Below, one piece after another: positions 7,215 to 16,130 of a stretch of DNA of 35,771 bases. Every line of letters starts with the position of its first letter. The first letter of the stretch is position 1. The notes beneath the pieces were generated by a model. That model ran no database searches, was not told the origin of the DNA, and worked only from the letters and a program-made list of their open reading frames with translations. The DNA is taken from positions 1 to 35,771 of the forward strand of contig NZ_JADEVV010000044.1 in assembly GCF_015207985.1 (NCBI RefSeq), in the 5' to 3' direction. Source of the DNA: Synechocystis salina LEGE 00031 (GTDB lineage Bacteria > Cyanobacteriota > Cyanobacteriia > Cyanobacteriales > Microcystaceae). Made by a program: the position numbers and the translations under genes.

Positions 7215-9323
7215 TTAGGAAAGGTTTTGGCGTTGTCGTTGCTGGTTACGAATACGGGCTTTAATGATTTTCTGCGTATAGGGATCAGCGTCAGAACACC
7301 ATACCAACCGATGCCCTTTAAATTCCACTCCCATCTCCCGTAACGTCCTTTGCCATCCCGGCCACAGTTGAATTTCTGACCAATTATCCAGTAACCCCCA
7401 ATCCTCTTCCTGTTGCGATAACTTAGCAAACTTATCAAATAGAGGATATTCCTTCCCTACCAATCGATCCTTGCAATGGACCACTGGCGCATAATCTGGG
7501 TCATATTCTTTATACCGAACCTGTAAATCCTGCAAACCAATCTGCATCATCATCTGCCAACGGGGATGGGGATTCGTATCAAAATCTGGACAGAAAATAT
7601 AAGCAATTTTCGGCTCATGAAGATAAAAACGCACTAAGGTTACATTCTCTAATCGCCCCACCGTCCGGCTCGCACAACCTTCGTATAACCGTAACAGCGG
7701 ATCAAGGGCATCCAGAGCACTAATATGAACTACTAACGCCTTCTTTGAGCAAATGCCGATGGGACTCTTTTCGGCGCACCGCGAAGCGGATCTCTGCGAG
7801 ATCGCCGCTAGATTTTCCATATCCCCCAGACTAAACAGCATCCGATCTGAGAGCAAACAAGCCTCCTTGTAAGTGCCAAACAACACCTTGATATCTGTTT
7901 GCAGAGTCTCATCCAACTGACTAAAGCGAGGACGTTTCGCAAAGTGAGATAAAGCCAAATAAATCTGAATATCCTGTTGACGTTGCTCTGTAATCCGTTG
8001 CCAATCTTCAGTGTTCGTTGCCTGCTCAATGACCTTAAAGGCACGGGTTAAGGTCTTAAACTCAGCACAAATTTCTGCTTCCGCCGCTAATTCCCCCTTC
8101 TTCGGCAAACGCCCCCGTTCTGTTAAAAAAGCCATCAAAGGTTGCAAAAGTTCTTGATAATCCTCAAATCGCTTCACTGATAGGCGAATGCGGGGCGTGG
8201 TTGCCCGTGAACGAAAACGGGAAGCTCGGAAAGTTTCTGCCTGAGACTCATCCCGAAAGACAAAGTAAATTCCCAATGCCACCGGAATAGCATCAACCCC
8301 TAAAACATGATCAATATAAAGCTTCAGTTCTTCTTGGTCATAATATTTCTGAAACGTATTGCGGCTGGTAATCACCCCATCACCATAGGCAATATGACCA
8401 TTCCCCCCATCTGCAATTAACACCTGAGCCGACACCACCAATATTTTTTGGGCTAGTTCCCATGCTTGGACTAACGCTTCCCGTCTTTCCGCTGGATTTT
8501 CAATGACATTAATCACATAACCCAGATTGACCACATCCGCAGGTTTACAGTCCCCGGAAGGACGGCCATCAGGTTTATAAAATGGATCCCAACCATCTAC
8601 CTGAAAGCCTCTTTGTGCAACAAATTTAAGATCTTCCCCATGCCCGCAACCATAGTCAAAAAAGGTCATCCCCTGGCTCAGCAGGTCAGCGTCAAACAGC
8701 GATCGCACCGGGCGAGACATCTGCCGCCGAACAATAGCGGCTTTGTGACGGTCAATTTTAGGAGATTGATGGGCAGATTCCTTAATCTCAATCAACTTAT
8801 GGTCTTCAATCCTGACCCGAAACTGTTGCAGTCGTTTCTCCCACTGCTGACGGTGACCGATCTGACGAGAATTAGCTAATAAACCGAGTTTTTCCTCTGC
8901 CTGAGTTAACGCACTAAAGGTTTCATATAAAGGATAATCAGCACAAACAAAGGTTTCCTTACGGTGCAGGATCGGAGGATTCTCCCCGTAATGGCGAACT
9001 TCGCAATTATTCAACTCTAAATTTATCTGCGTACTTTGTTGCAAAGCCGGATGGGCATCTAAATCAAAATTGGGGTAATCAAGATAAGAAATTTTTGGCT
9101 CATTAAGATTAAATTTAATCAGTGTAAATTGTAAATTTTGATTTAGTTTAGATTGATAATTTTCATCAAAAATTTGTCGAGCAAGGCTTTCGTATTGTTG
9201 TATTATCAACGGTAAATGCAAAATTGTAGAGTGATGAATATAAATATCATTGGGTAAACGCTTGCCAATATTCAGATCTCTTAATTTAATTTTGATGTTG
9301 ATAAATTCATTAATGTTAGTCAT
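7215..9323 (-). CDS. DNA phosphorothioation-associated putative methyltransferase with duplicated flanking domain
   Basis: A 702-residue protein. Residues 190-400 hold a class I SAM-dependent methyltransferase-like core: FFDYGCGHGEDL around 221-232, WDPFY at 245-249, and VVNLGYVINVIE. The sequence matches my recollection of the family annotated as a phosphorothioation-associated putative methyltransferase. The N-terminal segment (about 20-177) and the C-terminal segment (about 522-675) are clearly related; compare NEPKISYLDYPNFD with HEPKIAYIFCPDFD, and ADYPLYETFSAL with KEYPLFDKFAKL. Thus two copies of one domain bracket the methyltransferase core. Residues about 506-520 come from a palindromic repeat insertion. 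Substrate and role are unknown; a link to DNA sulfur modification rests on gene neighbourhood. It ends near the DUF433 gene on the same strand. Confidence 0.8.
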   Translation of the reverse strand: MTNINEFINIKIKLRDLNIGKRLPNDIYIHHSTILHLPLIIQQYESLARQIFDENYQSKLNQNLQFTLIKFNLNEPKISYLDYPNFDLDAHPALQQSTQINLELNNCEVRHYGENPPILHRKETFVCADYPLYETFSALTQAEEKLGLLANSRQIGHRQQWEKRLQQFRVRIEDHKLIEIKESAHQSPKIDRHKAAIVRRQMSRPVRSLFDADLLSQGMTFFDYGCGHGEDLKFVAQRGFQVDGWDPFYKPDGRPSGDCKPADVVNLGYVINVIENPAERREALVQAWELAQKILVVSAQVLIADGGNGHIAYGDGVITSRNTFQKYYDQEELKLYIDHVLGVDAIPVALGIYFVFRDESQAETFRASRFRSRATTPRIRLSVKRFEDYQELLQPLMAFLTERGRLPKKGELAAEAEICAEFKTLTRAFKVIEQATNTEDWQRITEQRQQDIQIYLALSHFAKRPRFSQLDETLQTDIKVLFGTYKEACLLSDRMLFSLGDMENLAAISQRSASRCAEKSPIGICSKKALVVHISALDALDPLLRLYEGCASRTVGRLENVTLVRFYLHEPKIAYIFCPDFDTNPHPRWQMMMQIGLQDLQVRYKEYDPDYAPVVHCKDRLVGKEYPLFDKFAKLSQQEEDWGLLDNWSEIQLWPGWQRTLREMGVEFKGHRLVWCSDADPYTQKIIKARIRNQQRQRQNLS
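7771..7806. repeat. Palindromic small dispersed repeat inserted in frame in the methyltransferase-like gene
   Basis: Two tight hairpins lie side by side: CCGC-GAA-GCGG (7779-7789) and GATCTC-TGC-GAGATC (7789-7803). The block is GC-rich in an AT-richer gene and resembles the small palindromic repeats scattered in cyanobacterial genomes. On the minus strand it encodes residues around ISQRSASRCAEKSP without breaking the frame. Confidence 0.65.
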
Positions 9324-9766
9324 TGGATCTTCCAGTCACGACAAGTATGCTTTTAACTCTAATAGTCAGTTACGATTTAAACGACAAACTGAAATGATAA
9401 ACTGTTTAGAAAATAGGGTCGATTGTAAAAATTTTTGAAAACTATATAAATTGTCTTGTAATAAATGGTGATAAAGCAATTCCATAAAATTAATGCCAAT
9501 GATTGCTAATGTTCGTTAATCATAAAGCAGAGTTATGATCGCAAATCTTCAGAGATCTGAGCTATCTAGCAGGTAATTCTCCCCCCTGAGGGGTCATTCC
9601 ACCATTAACGGCAAGGGATTTTGCTCCTTACTGCTATGCCCGTGTCCGTACTTTGTCATTAAAATCAGAGTTAAACTCAGTTGACCCATCCCGGCCCTAA
9701 ATGGCAGGGTTTTCCCGTGTCATACTTTTTGGTAACAATCAGAAATTCAAGTGGTGTGAAAAAATC
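9324..9766. other. Intergenic junction between defence island and core chromosome
   Basis: This 443-base stretch has no convincing gene. The first half is very AT-rich, like the island; from about 9570 it becomes GC-richer, like the core. The start of hpnH lies at 9767. I found no tRNA, integrase or obvious direct repeat marking an attachment site. Weak promoter elements for hpnH presumably lie here, but I cannot pinpoint them. Confidence 0.45.
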
Positions 9767-10783
9767 ATGGCTGTATCCCTTAAGCAAGCTCTAGTAGTGG
9801 GTAGCTACATTGTTGGCCAGCGGCTCCAGGGCAAAAAGCGCTTTCCCCTAGTGCTAATGCTGGAACCCCTATTCCGCTGTAACCTAGCCTGCCAAGGCTG
9901 TGGAAAAATTCAACATCCCACGGAAATTCTTAAGCAAAATCTTTCCCCAGAAGACTGTTTTCGGGCCGTGGAGGAATGTGGTGCCCCGGTGGTATCGATC
10001 CCCGGCGGTGAACCTCTGCTCCATCCCCAGATAGATGAAATTGTCCGGGGCTTGGTGGCCCGCCGAAAGTTCATCTATCTTTGTACCAATGCGATTTTGC
10101 TGGAAAAAAGCCTCGATAAATTTCAGCCTTCCCCCTACCTGACTTTCAGCGTCCATCTCGATGGCCCCAGGGAGCACCACGACAAATGTGTCGATCGCCA
10201 GGGAGTATTTGACAAAGCGGTTGCGGCCATTAAAGCGGCTAAAGCCAAGGGATTCCGGGTCACCACCAACACCACCGTGTTTGAAGGGGCCAACGTGGCA
10301 GAAATGCAGGTATTTTTTGACTATCTGCAAACCCTGGGCATCGACGGTATGATGATTTCCCCTGGCTACAGCTATGAGTGGGCACCGGACCAAGACCATT
10401 TCCTCAAGCGGGATCAGACCAAAGCCCTGTTCCGAGAGCTATTAGCCCCCTGGAATAAAGGCAAAAAAGCTTGGAACTTTAACCATAACCCCCTATTCTT
10501 GGACTTTCTCATGGGGGAAAAGGATTACGATTGCACCCCCTGGGGTAGCCCTAGCTACAGCGTGCTCGGTTGGCAAAAACCCTGCTACCTGCTCAACGAA
10601 GGTTATTACCAAAGTTTCCAAGAACTACTGGAAGAAACGACATGGGAAAACTACGGCCCCAAAAGTAACAATCCCCAATGCCAAGATTGCATGGTCCATT
10701 GCGGTTATGAACCCACCGCCGCCCTCGATGCTCTCCACCCCGCCAATATGGGTCGGGCCATGGGGAGTTTGATCAATGCCTAG
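9767..10783 (+). CDS. hpnH: HpnH, radical SAM adenosylhopane synthase
   Basis: A B12-type radical SAM enzyme that joins an adenosyl group to diploptene, the first committed step toward extended hopanoids (C35). It has 338 residues. The radical SAM cysteines are C38, C42 and C45 in CNLACQGC, followed by [11 protein letters not shown] (the GGEP motif that binds SAM). The C-terminus has CxxC-type cysteines ([13 protein letters not shown]) typical of the family. I chose ATG 9767 because MAVSLKQAL matches the family start; a longer frame from 9701 adds 22 unrelated residues. It lies upstream of the DGDG synthase gene, so membrane lipid functions are neighbours. Confidence 0.93.
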   Translation: MAVSLKQALVVGSYIVGQRLQGKKRFPLVLMLEPLFRCNLACQGCGKIQHPTEILKQNLSPEDCFRAVEECGAPVVSIPGGEPLLHPQIDEIVRGLVARRKFIYLCTNAILLEKSLDKFQPSPYLTFSVHLDGPREHHDKCVDRQGVFDKAVAAIKAAKAKGFRVTTNTTVFEGANVAEMQVFFDYLQTLGIDGMMISPGYSYEWAPDQDHFLKRDQTKALFRELLAPWNKGKKAWNFNHNPLFLDFLMGEKDYDCTPWGSPSYSVLGWQKPCYLLNEGYYQSFQELLEETTWENYGPKSNNPQCQDCMVHCGYEPTAALDALHPANMGRAMGSLINA

Positions 10784-10901
10784 GGTCCGATGTCATCGCC
10801 AGAAGCCCAAAGATCCCCTATGATTGGCGAAGAAATTTTGAGAATGCCAAAGTTTACAATGCCCTGATTGGCACGGTTTCGTTCACGGTCTGATTATCTG
10901 C

Positions 10902-12071
10902 ATGCATATTGCTTGGTTAGGAAAAAAAACGCCCTTTTGCGGCAATGTAACCTACGGTCGGGAAGTCACCAATGCATTACTAGACCGGGGCCATCAGGTC
11001 AGCTTTTTGCATTTTGCCCAGGAGGAGGAGGGGGAGTCCCTGGCGGAAAGTGGTTGCGCTGAAGTGGCTTTGCCGTTTCTGTTTAAGTCAACCATTTATA
11101 CTATCCCCACCCCCCGCTCTAGCCGGGTTTTGGCCGACGCGCTAGCCAAGTTAAAGCCCGACCTGGTGCACGCTTCTTTGACCCTTTCCCCTCTGGATTT
11201 TCGTTTACCGGAAATTTGTGAAGAATTGGGTTTACCCCTGATTGCCACCTTCCATCCCCCCTTTGATAGTAAGCTACGCAATTTTTCTTCCAGTACCCAG
11301 TTTTTGACCTACCAACTCTATGCGCCCTCCTTGGCCCAGTACGATAAGGTAATCGTCTTTTCTCGGCTGCAGCGGAACCTTCTACTCAAGTTGGGGGTGC
11401 CCCGGCAGCGCTTGGCCATCATTCCCAATGGGGTGGCGGTGGAGCGCTATTGTCCGGGGGAAAATGACCTGAAAAAACAGTACCAAGCAGAACGGTTATT
11501 TATCTATCTGGGACGCATCGCCCCGGAAAAAAATGTGGAAGCTCTCCTCAAGGGTTGGAAGTTTTCCGACATGGGGACCCATTGCAAACTGCTGATGGTG
11601 GGGGACGGCATTTTAAAATCGACCCTACAAACCCACTATGGCCCAGAAATGGGGGTGCATTGGTTGGGATTTGTGGCCGATGAGTTGACCAGGATTCAAC
11701 TGTTGCGGGCCGCCGATGCCTTTATTTTGCCTTCCCTGGTGGAGGGTTTATCCCTGTCTTTATTGGAAGCCATGGCCTGTGGCACGGCCTGTCTGGCCAC
11801 CGATGCCGGGGCCGATGGGGAAGTGCTTGAAAATGGAGCGGGTATTGTGCTCAAAACCCAAGGGGTGACGGCCCAGCTAAAAATTCTTTTGCCTTTACTA
11901 CGGGACCATCCAGAGATCACGGAACTGTTAGGGCGCAAGGCAAGGGAAAGGGTGCTGGAACGCTACACTTTTGCGGCCAATATGGTGCAACTAGAATCCC
12001 TCTATAAAACTGTGGTGCCCCACCAAGCCCATTCTGCGAACTTAAGTTCTTATTTTTATCTGCTGGAATGA
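10902..12071 (+). CDS. dgdA: Digalactosyldiacylglycerol synthase DgdA (also reported as KtrE)
   Basis: A 389-residue family 4 (GT-B fold) glycosyltransferase. It starts MHIAWLGKKTPFCGNVTYGRE, has LFIYLGRIAPEKNVEALL and the C-terminal FILPSLVEGLSLSLLEAMACGT, where the EGLSLSLLE motif binds the sugar nucleotide. In PCC 6803 the matching gene (slr1508) makes DGDG from MGDG and was earlier reported as KtrE, a component of the Na+-dependent K+ uptake system; this is from memory. Its TGA overlaps the ATG of ktrB (ATGA), so the two are translationally coupled, which fits both reports. Confidence 0.9.
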   Translation: MHIAWLGKKTPFCGNVTYGREVTNALLDRGHQVSFLHFAQEEEGESLAESGCAEVALPFLFKSTIYTIPTPRSSRVLADALAKLKPDLVHASLTLSPLDFRLPEICEELGLPLIATFHPPFDSKLRNFSSSTQFLTYQLYAPSLAQYDKVIVFSRLQRNLLLKLGVPRQRLAIIPNGVAVERYCPGENDLKKQYQAERLFIYLGRIAPEKNVEALLKGWKFSDMGTHCKLLMVGDGILKSTLQTHYGPEMGVHWLGFVADELTRIQLLRAADAFILPSLVEGLSLSLLEAMACGTACLATDAGADGEVLENGAGIVLKTQGVTAQLKILLPLLRDHPEITELLGRKARERVLERYTFAANMVQLESLYKTVVPHQAHSANLSSYFYLLE

Positions 12072-13402
12072 CTATTTCCCGTACCATTTGCCTTGGTTTC
12101 ATTGCGGCGATCGCCGGGGGGGCATTACTGTTGCTGATGCCCTTTGCCACCAGTACCGGGGAATGGGGCAGTCCCTTGGTGGCCTTGTTTACTTCCACTT
12201 CCGCTGTTTGTGTGACGGGGCTCAGTGTGGTGGATGTGAGCAAATACTTTTCCTTTTGGGGAGAATTGACTGTCATGTTGCTGGCCCAATTGGGGGGGCT
12301 GGGCTATATGACCCTGACCACCTTTTTGATGATCCTGATTGGGCGCAAATTTGACTTACAACAACGGTTTGCCATCCAAGAATCCTTCGACCATCGTTTT
12401 GCCCAGGGCAGTAATAATTTAATTAAATCCGTCATTGCTACCACGTTAATTTTTGAAATTACTGGCGCGATTATTCTTTTTGGCGTTTTCGTCCAGGATT
12501 ACCCTCCCATCAGGGCCCTCTGGTATGCCGTTTTCCACAGCATCAGCGCCTTTAATAATGCTGGTTTTAGCCTGTTTTCCGACGGTTTGATTGGCTATCA
12601 AAGCTCCCTTCCCCTTAACTTGGCGGTTTCCGCTCTGATTATTTTTGGTGGCATTGGCTACCAGGTAATTATTGAGGCCTATTTTTGGGTGGTGCGCAAA
12701 GTCAAAAATTCCCAACGGCGGTTTGCCTTTTCCCTCAATCTACGGGTGGTGGTGCGGGTGACCATTTTTCTCTTGTTGTTGGGCTTTTTCGGCATTCTGA
12801 TTTTGGAAGCCCAGGGCAATCGGGCTTTAGCTCAGTTTTCCCTCCAGGATCGTTTGCTGATCGCCTGGTTCCAGTCGGTGACCACCCGGACGGCGGGCTT
12901 TAACACCATTGATTTGAATGACCTTAGTTCCACCAGTTTGGTGCTGGTGATGTTGTTGATGTTTATTGGCGCTAGTCCCAGTGGCACTGGGGGAGGTATT
13001 AAGACCACTACCTTTGCTATTTTGGCTAACTGTACCCGTTCAGCTCTGCGGGGCCAGGAAAGGGTAATCATTCATGGCCGCTGTATTCCGCCCCAGTTAA
13101 TTCTCAAGGCGATCGCCGTGGTGTTTGGTTCGGTGATGACGGTCATTTCTAGTGTGAGTTTGCTAGTTTTCCTAGAATCAGGCCAGGAAACAGTTGCCCT
13201 CGCCTTTGAAGCGGTGTCGGCCTTTGCCACGGTGGGCCTTTCCCTGGGCATTACCCCGGAGTTAAAACCCCTTTCCCAACTGGTGCTGATTGTCACCATG
13301 TTCATTGGCCGGGTGGGCATCACCATTCTAATGGCGGCGATCGTGGGGGATCCCAAGCCAAGTTTGATCAAATACCCGGAGGAAAATTTGCTGGTGGGCT
13401 AA
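12068..13402 (+). CDS. ktrB: KtrB, Na+-dependent K+ transporter membrane subunit
   Basis: A 444-residue TrkH/KtrB superfamily channel-like transporter of the inner membrane. Four pore loops with the selectivity glycine are visible: TSTSAVCVTGLSVVD, AFNNAGFSLF, TRTAGFNTID and SAFATVGLSLG. Eight or so hydrophobic segments surround them. It works with a cytoplasmic KtrA subunit encoded elsewhere and supports K+ uptake during osmotic shock. It overlaps dgdA by four bases. No start other than ATG 12068 is needed. Confidence 0.95.
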   Translation: MTISRTICLGFIAAIAGGALLLLMPFATSTGEWGSPLVALFTSTSAVCVTGLSVVDVSKYFSFWGELTVMLLAQLGGLGYMTLTTFLMILIGRKFDLQQRFAIQESFDHRFAQGSNNLIKSVIATTLIFEITGAIILFGVFVQDYPPIRALWYAVFHSISAFNNAGFSLFSDGLIGYQSSLPLNLAVSALIIFGGIGYQVIIEAYFWVVRKVKNSQRRFAFSLNLRVVVRVTIFLLLLGFFGILILEAQGNRALAQFSLQDRLLIAWFQSVTTRTAGFNTIDLNDLSSTSLVLVMLLMFIGASPSGTGGGIKTTTFAILANCTRSALRGQERVIIHGRCIPPQLILKAIAVVFGSVMTVISSVSLLVFLESGQETVALAFEAVSAFATVGLSLGITPELKPLSQLVLIVTMFIGRVGITILMAAIVGDPKPSLIKYPEENLLVG

Positions 13403-13474
13403 TGGGCTTTATCCCCCAGGTTGATGGAATTTTACTACTACAATGGGAGATATAGAGCTAACGAGGGTAGTGCC

Positions 13475-13918
13475 ATGGGCATCGCCGTTTGGTCTGAAGA
13501 TTTGGCCTGTGGTTACGAGTTAATTGACTTACAGCATCGACATCTGTTCGCCCTGATCAATACCTTGGACGAGTCTTTGCAAAAATCCATTGCCAAGGAA
13601 GAACTGAGTTTATTGTTGGCGGATTTGCTGGAATATACCGAGTTTCATTTCCGCTGTGAAGAAGAACTGATGCGGAGTTTGGATTACCCTCATCTGTTTG
13701 AGCATCGCACCATCCATGAGAAGTTAACCAAACAGGTGATGGATTTACAGTTTCGTTTGCGGCACTCAGAAAGTGTGTTGGCGGTGTTTTTTGATTTGTC
13801 TAGCTTCCTGGCCGATTGGCTTAGGCATCACATCCAGGAAAACGATATTAAGATGATTCATTTTGTGCGCCGAGCCCTCAAGGAAAAACAAGCCCAGGTT
13901 ATCGGTCCAGTTAACTAG
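13475..13918 (+). CDS. Bacteriohemerythrin-like protein
   Basis: A 147-residue four-helix protein with a complete diiron ligand set: H21 or H23, H58 and E62 (EFHFRCEE), H77 and H81 (HRTIH), H119 and D124 (HHIQEND). Such proteins bind O2 reversibly and serve in oxygen delivery or sensing. I chose ATG 13475 because GIAVWSEDLACG is the family start and GAGGGT lies upstream; an in-frame ATG at 13421 would add 18 residues. It follows ktrB by about 70 bases on the same strand and precedes plsX. Its physiological partner is unknown. Confidence 0.88.
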   Translation: MGIAVWSEDLACGYELIDLQHRHLFALINTLDESLQKSIAKEELSLLLADLLEYTEFHFRCEEELMRSLDYPHLFEHRTIHEKLTKQVMDLQFRLRHSESVLAVFFDLSSFLADWLRHHIQENDIKMIHFVRRALKEKQAQVIGPVN

Positions 13919-13989
13919 ACAGATGGGGGAAAAGTTCTGCTTAACCGGGCGGTCTGCTACAATTTTTGAGATTCAATGGGTTGTGATCA

Positions 13990-15036
13990 ATGGCTGTAAC
14001 GCGGGCGAAAATTGCTTTAGACGCAATGGGCGGTGACTATGCCCCCGAAGAGATTGTTATCGGTGCTATCCGGGCGACTCAAGAATTAGATGTGGATATT
14101 TTCCTGGTGGGCGATCGCCAGGCCATTGAGGATTGCTTAGCCCGCCATCCCCATCAGGGACTAAACCTGACCATTGTGGATGCGGAAGGGGTGGTGGAAA
14201 TGGAAGAAGATGCGGTGGTGGTGCGCCGCAAACCTAAAGCTTCTATTAATGTGGCCATGAATTTGGTCAAGGAAAAACAAGCCGATGCGGTGGTATCCGC
14301 TGGGCATTCCGGGGCGGCCATGGCCTCGGCCCTGTTGCGGTTGGGGCGCTTAAAAGGCATTGACCGGCCGGCGATCGGCACGGTGTTTCCCACCATGATT
14401 CCCGGCAAATCGGTGATTGTGCTGGACGTGGGGGCCAATGTGGACTGTCGCCCTAAATATTTAGAGCAATTTGCCCTGATGGGGACAGTGTATAGCCAGT
14501 ATGTGTTGGGGGTGCCGGAGCCGAAAGTAGGTCTGCTGAACATTGGGGAAGAACCCACCAAAGGCAACACCCTTGCCCTGCAAACCCATGAACTGCTCAA
14601 AAGTAATCCGGAAATCCCTTTTGTGGGTAATGCGGAGGGGCGGGACGTGCTCTCTGGCAATTTTGACGTAATTGTCTGTGACGGTTTTGTGGGCAACATT
14701 GTGCTCAAGTTTGCCGAAGCAGTGGGGGAGATTTTGCTCAACATCGTTAAGGAGGAATTGCCCCAGGGATGGCGAGGAAAATTAGGCACCGCGTTGCTAG
14801 CCCCTAACCTCAAACGCATTAAACAGCGGGTGGACCACGCCGAACATGGGGGAGCATTACTGTTTGGGGTTGATGGTATTTGCCTGATCAGCCATGGCAG
14901 TTCCCGCAGTGGCTCCATTTTTAATGCCATTCGTCTGGCCAAGGAAGCCGTCGATAATCAGGTTTCTGTCCGCATTAACAGTTCCACTTCCCTGTTGATG
15001 GAACGGCAAAAAACAGAAGAATTACAGAATATCTAG
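13990..15036 (+). CDS. plsX: PlsX, phosphate acyltransferase
   Basis: Converts acyl-ACP and phosphate to acyl-phosphate, the donor for PlsY in phosphatidic acid synthesis, at the membrane surface. It has 348 residues. Characteristic stretches are IALDAMGGDYAPEEIV at the N-terminus, SAGHSGAAMASALLRLGR, LDVGANVDC, and the C-terminal GGALLFGVDGICLISHGSS. Full length for the family. It lies directly upstream of fabH, the common bacterial plsX-fabH pairing. A weak inverted repeat (CTGGCC/GGCCAG) sits in the 94-base gap between them. Confidence 0.97.
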   Translation: MAVTRAKIALDAMGGDYAPEEIVIGAIRATQELDVDIFLVGDRQAIEDCLARHPHQGLNLTIVDAEGVVEMEEDAVVVRRKPKASINVAMNLVKEKQADAVVSAGHSGAAMASALLRLGRLKGIDRPAIGTVFPTMIPGKSVIVLDVGANVDCRPKYLEQFALMGTVYSQYVLGVPEPKVGLLNIGEEPTKGNTLALQTHELLKSNPEIPFVGNAEGRDVLSGNFDVIVCDGFVGNIVLKFAEAVGEILLNIVKEELPQGWRGKLGTALLAPNLKRIKQRVDHAEHGGALLFGVDGICLISHGSSRSGSIFNAIRLAKEAVDNQVSVRINSSTSLLMERQKTEELQNI

Positions 15037-15130
15037 AAACTCCCTCTGGCCATAGTGACTCAGGGGCCAGCTTTGTCCTATGCTTTAAGCCTGTAATCGC
15101 TCACCATGACATCAGCGGGAGTCAGGACTT

Positions 15131-16123
15131 TTGAATACCCTTGGCAGTGGCCTCAAAATTATTGGCAGTGGCACGGCGATCGCCGACCAGAGTTTGACAA
15201 ATCAAGACCTGAGCAACATTGTTGAGACTTCCGACGAGTGGATCCAGTCCCGCACGGGGATGCGCCAACGCTACATTTGTTCAGCTAACGAAAATCTGGC
15301 CAGTTTGGGGGTTAAGGCTGGTCAAAAAGCCCTGGCCATGGCGGGTTTACAACCAGATGATCTGGATTTAATTATTCTGGCCACCTCCACCCCCGATGAT
15401 TTATTTGGCAGTGCGGCCCAAATTCAGGGGGGATTGGGGGCTACCAGGGCCTTTGCCTTTGACGTCACGGCGGCCTGTTCTGGGTTTGTGGTCGGGCTCA
15501 ATGTGGCGGCCCAATTTTTGCGCACCGGCGTTTACCAACGGGTTTTACTAGTGGGAGGGGACGTACTTTCCCGTTGGGTGGATTGGTCTGACCGCACCAC
15601 CTGTGTGTTATTCGGTGATGGGGCCGGGGCGGTGGTGTTGCAACGGCAAGCCCAGGACAATTTGCTCGCCTTTGAAATGTACACCGATGGCAGTGGCAAT
15701 GGCTGTCTCAATTTGCCCTACCAAGCAGTGCCCCAACCTTTAACAGCAGGAAAAACCGTTGCCCAGGGCACCTATCAACCCATCACCATGAACGGCCGGG
15801 AAGTGTACCGTTTTGCCGTGGCTAAGGTGCCGGAAATTATCGAAAAAGTACTGTTTAAAGCTGAACTAACTACCGCTGACCTAGACTGGGTCATCCTCCA
15901 CCAAGCCAATCAACGCATTATGGACGCCGTTGGCGATCGCCTGGCTATTCCATTGGAGAAGATGATCAGTAATGTGGGCAATTATGGCAACACCTCAGCA
16001 GCTTCCATACCTCTGGCGTTGGACCAAGCGGTGCGGGAGGGGAAAATTAAAGAGGGAGACCTAATCGCCCTGGCCGGCTTTGGGGCCGGCTTAACCTGGG
16101 CCGCCAGCGTCGTGCGGTGGTAA
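15131..16123 (+). CDS. fabH: FabH, beta-ketoacyl-ACP synthase III
   Basis: Condenses acetyl-CoA with malonyl-ACP to start fatty acid synthesis. It has 330 residues. The catalytic triad is visible: C116 in VTAACSGF, H257 in ILHQANQR, and N287 in NYGNTSAAS. The start is TTG at 15131. The nearest upstream ATG (15106) is in another frame, and the protein begins MNTLGSGLKIIGSG as expected. An AGGA sequence sits close upstream. A weak start codon may limit its expression relative to plsX. Confidence 0.96.
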   Translation: MNTLGSGLKIIGSGTAIADQSLTNQDLSNIVETSDEWIQSRTGMRQRYICSANENLASLGVKAGQKALAMAGLQPDDLDLIILATSTPDDLFGSAAQIQGGLGATRAFAFDVTAACSGFVVGLNVAAQFLRTGVYQRVLLVGGDVLSRWVDWSDRTTCVLFGDGAGAVVLQRQAQDNLLAFEMYTDGSGNGCLNLPYQAVPQPLTAGKTVAQGTYQPITMNGREVYRFAVAKVPEIIEKVLFKAELTTADLDWVILHQANQRIMDAVGDRLAIPLEKMISNVGNYGNTSAASIPLALDQAVREGKIKEGDLIALAGFGAGLTWAASVVRW

Positions 16124-16130
16124 GGGTAAA

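Noticed and set aside
9884-10399. Open frame of 171 codons on the minus strand inside hpnH
   Set aside because: It lies wholly within the strongly supported radical SAM gene on the other strand and shows no family features.
14154-14942. Open frame of 262 codons on the minus strand inside plsX
   Set aside because: It mirrors the codon structure of plsX; the product is Ser/Pro/Arg-rich with no recognisable domain.
15046-15070. CTGGCC/GGCCAG stem between plsX and fabH as a terminator
   Set aside because: Only 6 bp with a 13-base loop and no U tract; plsX and fabH are likely co-transcribed.
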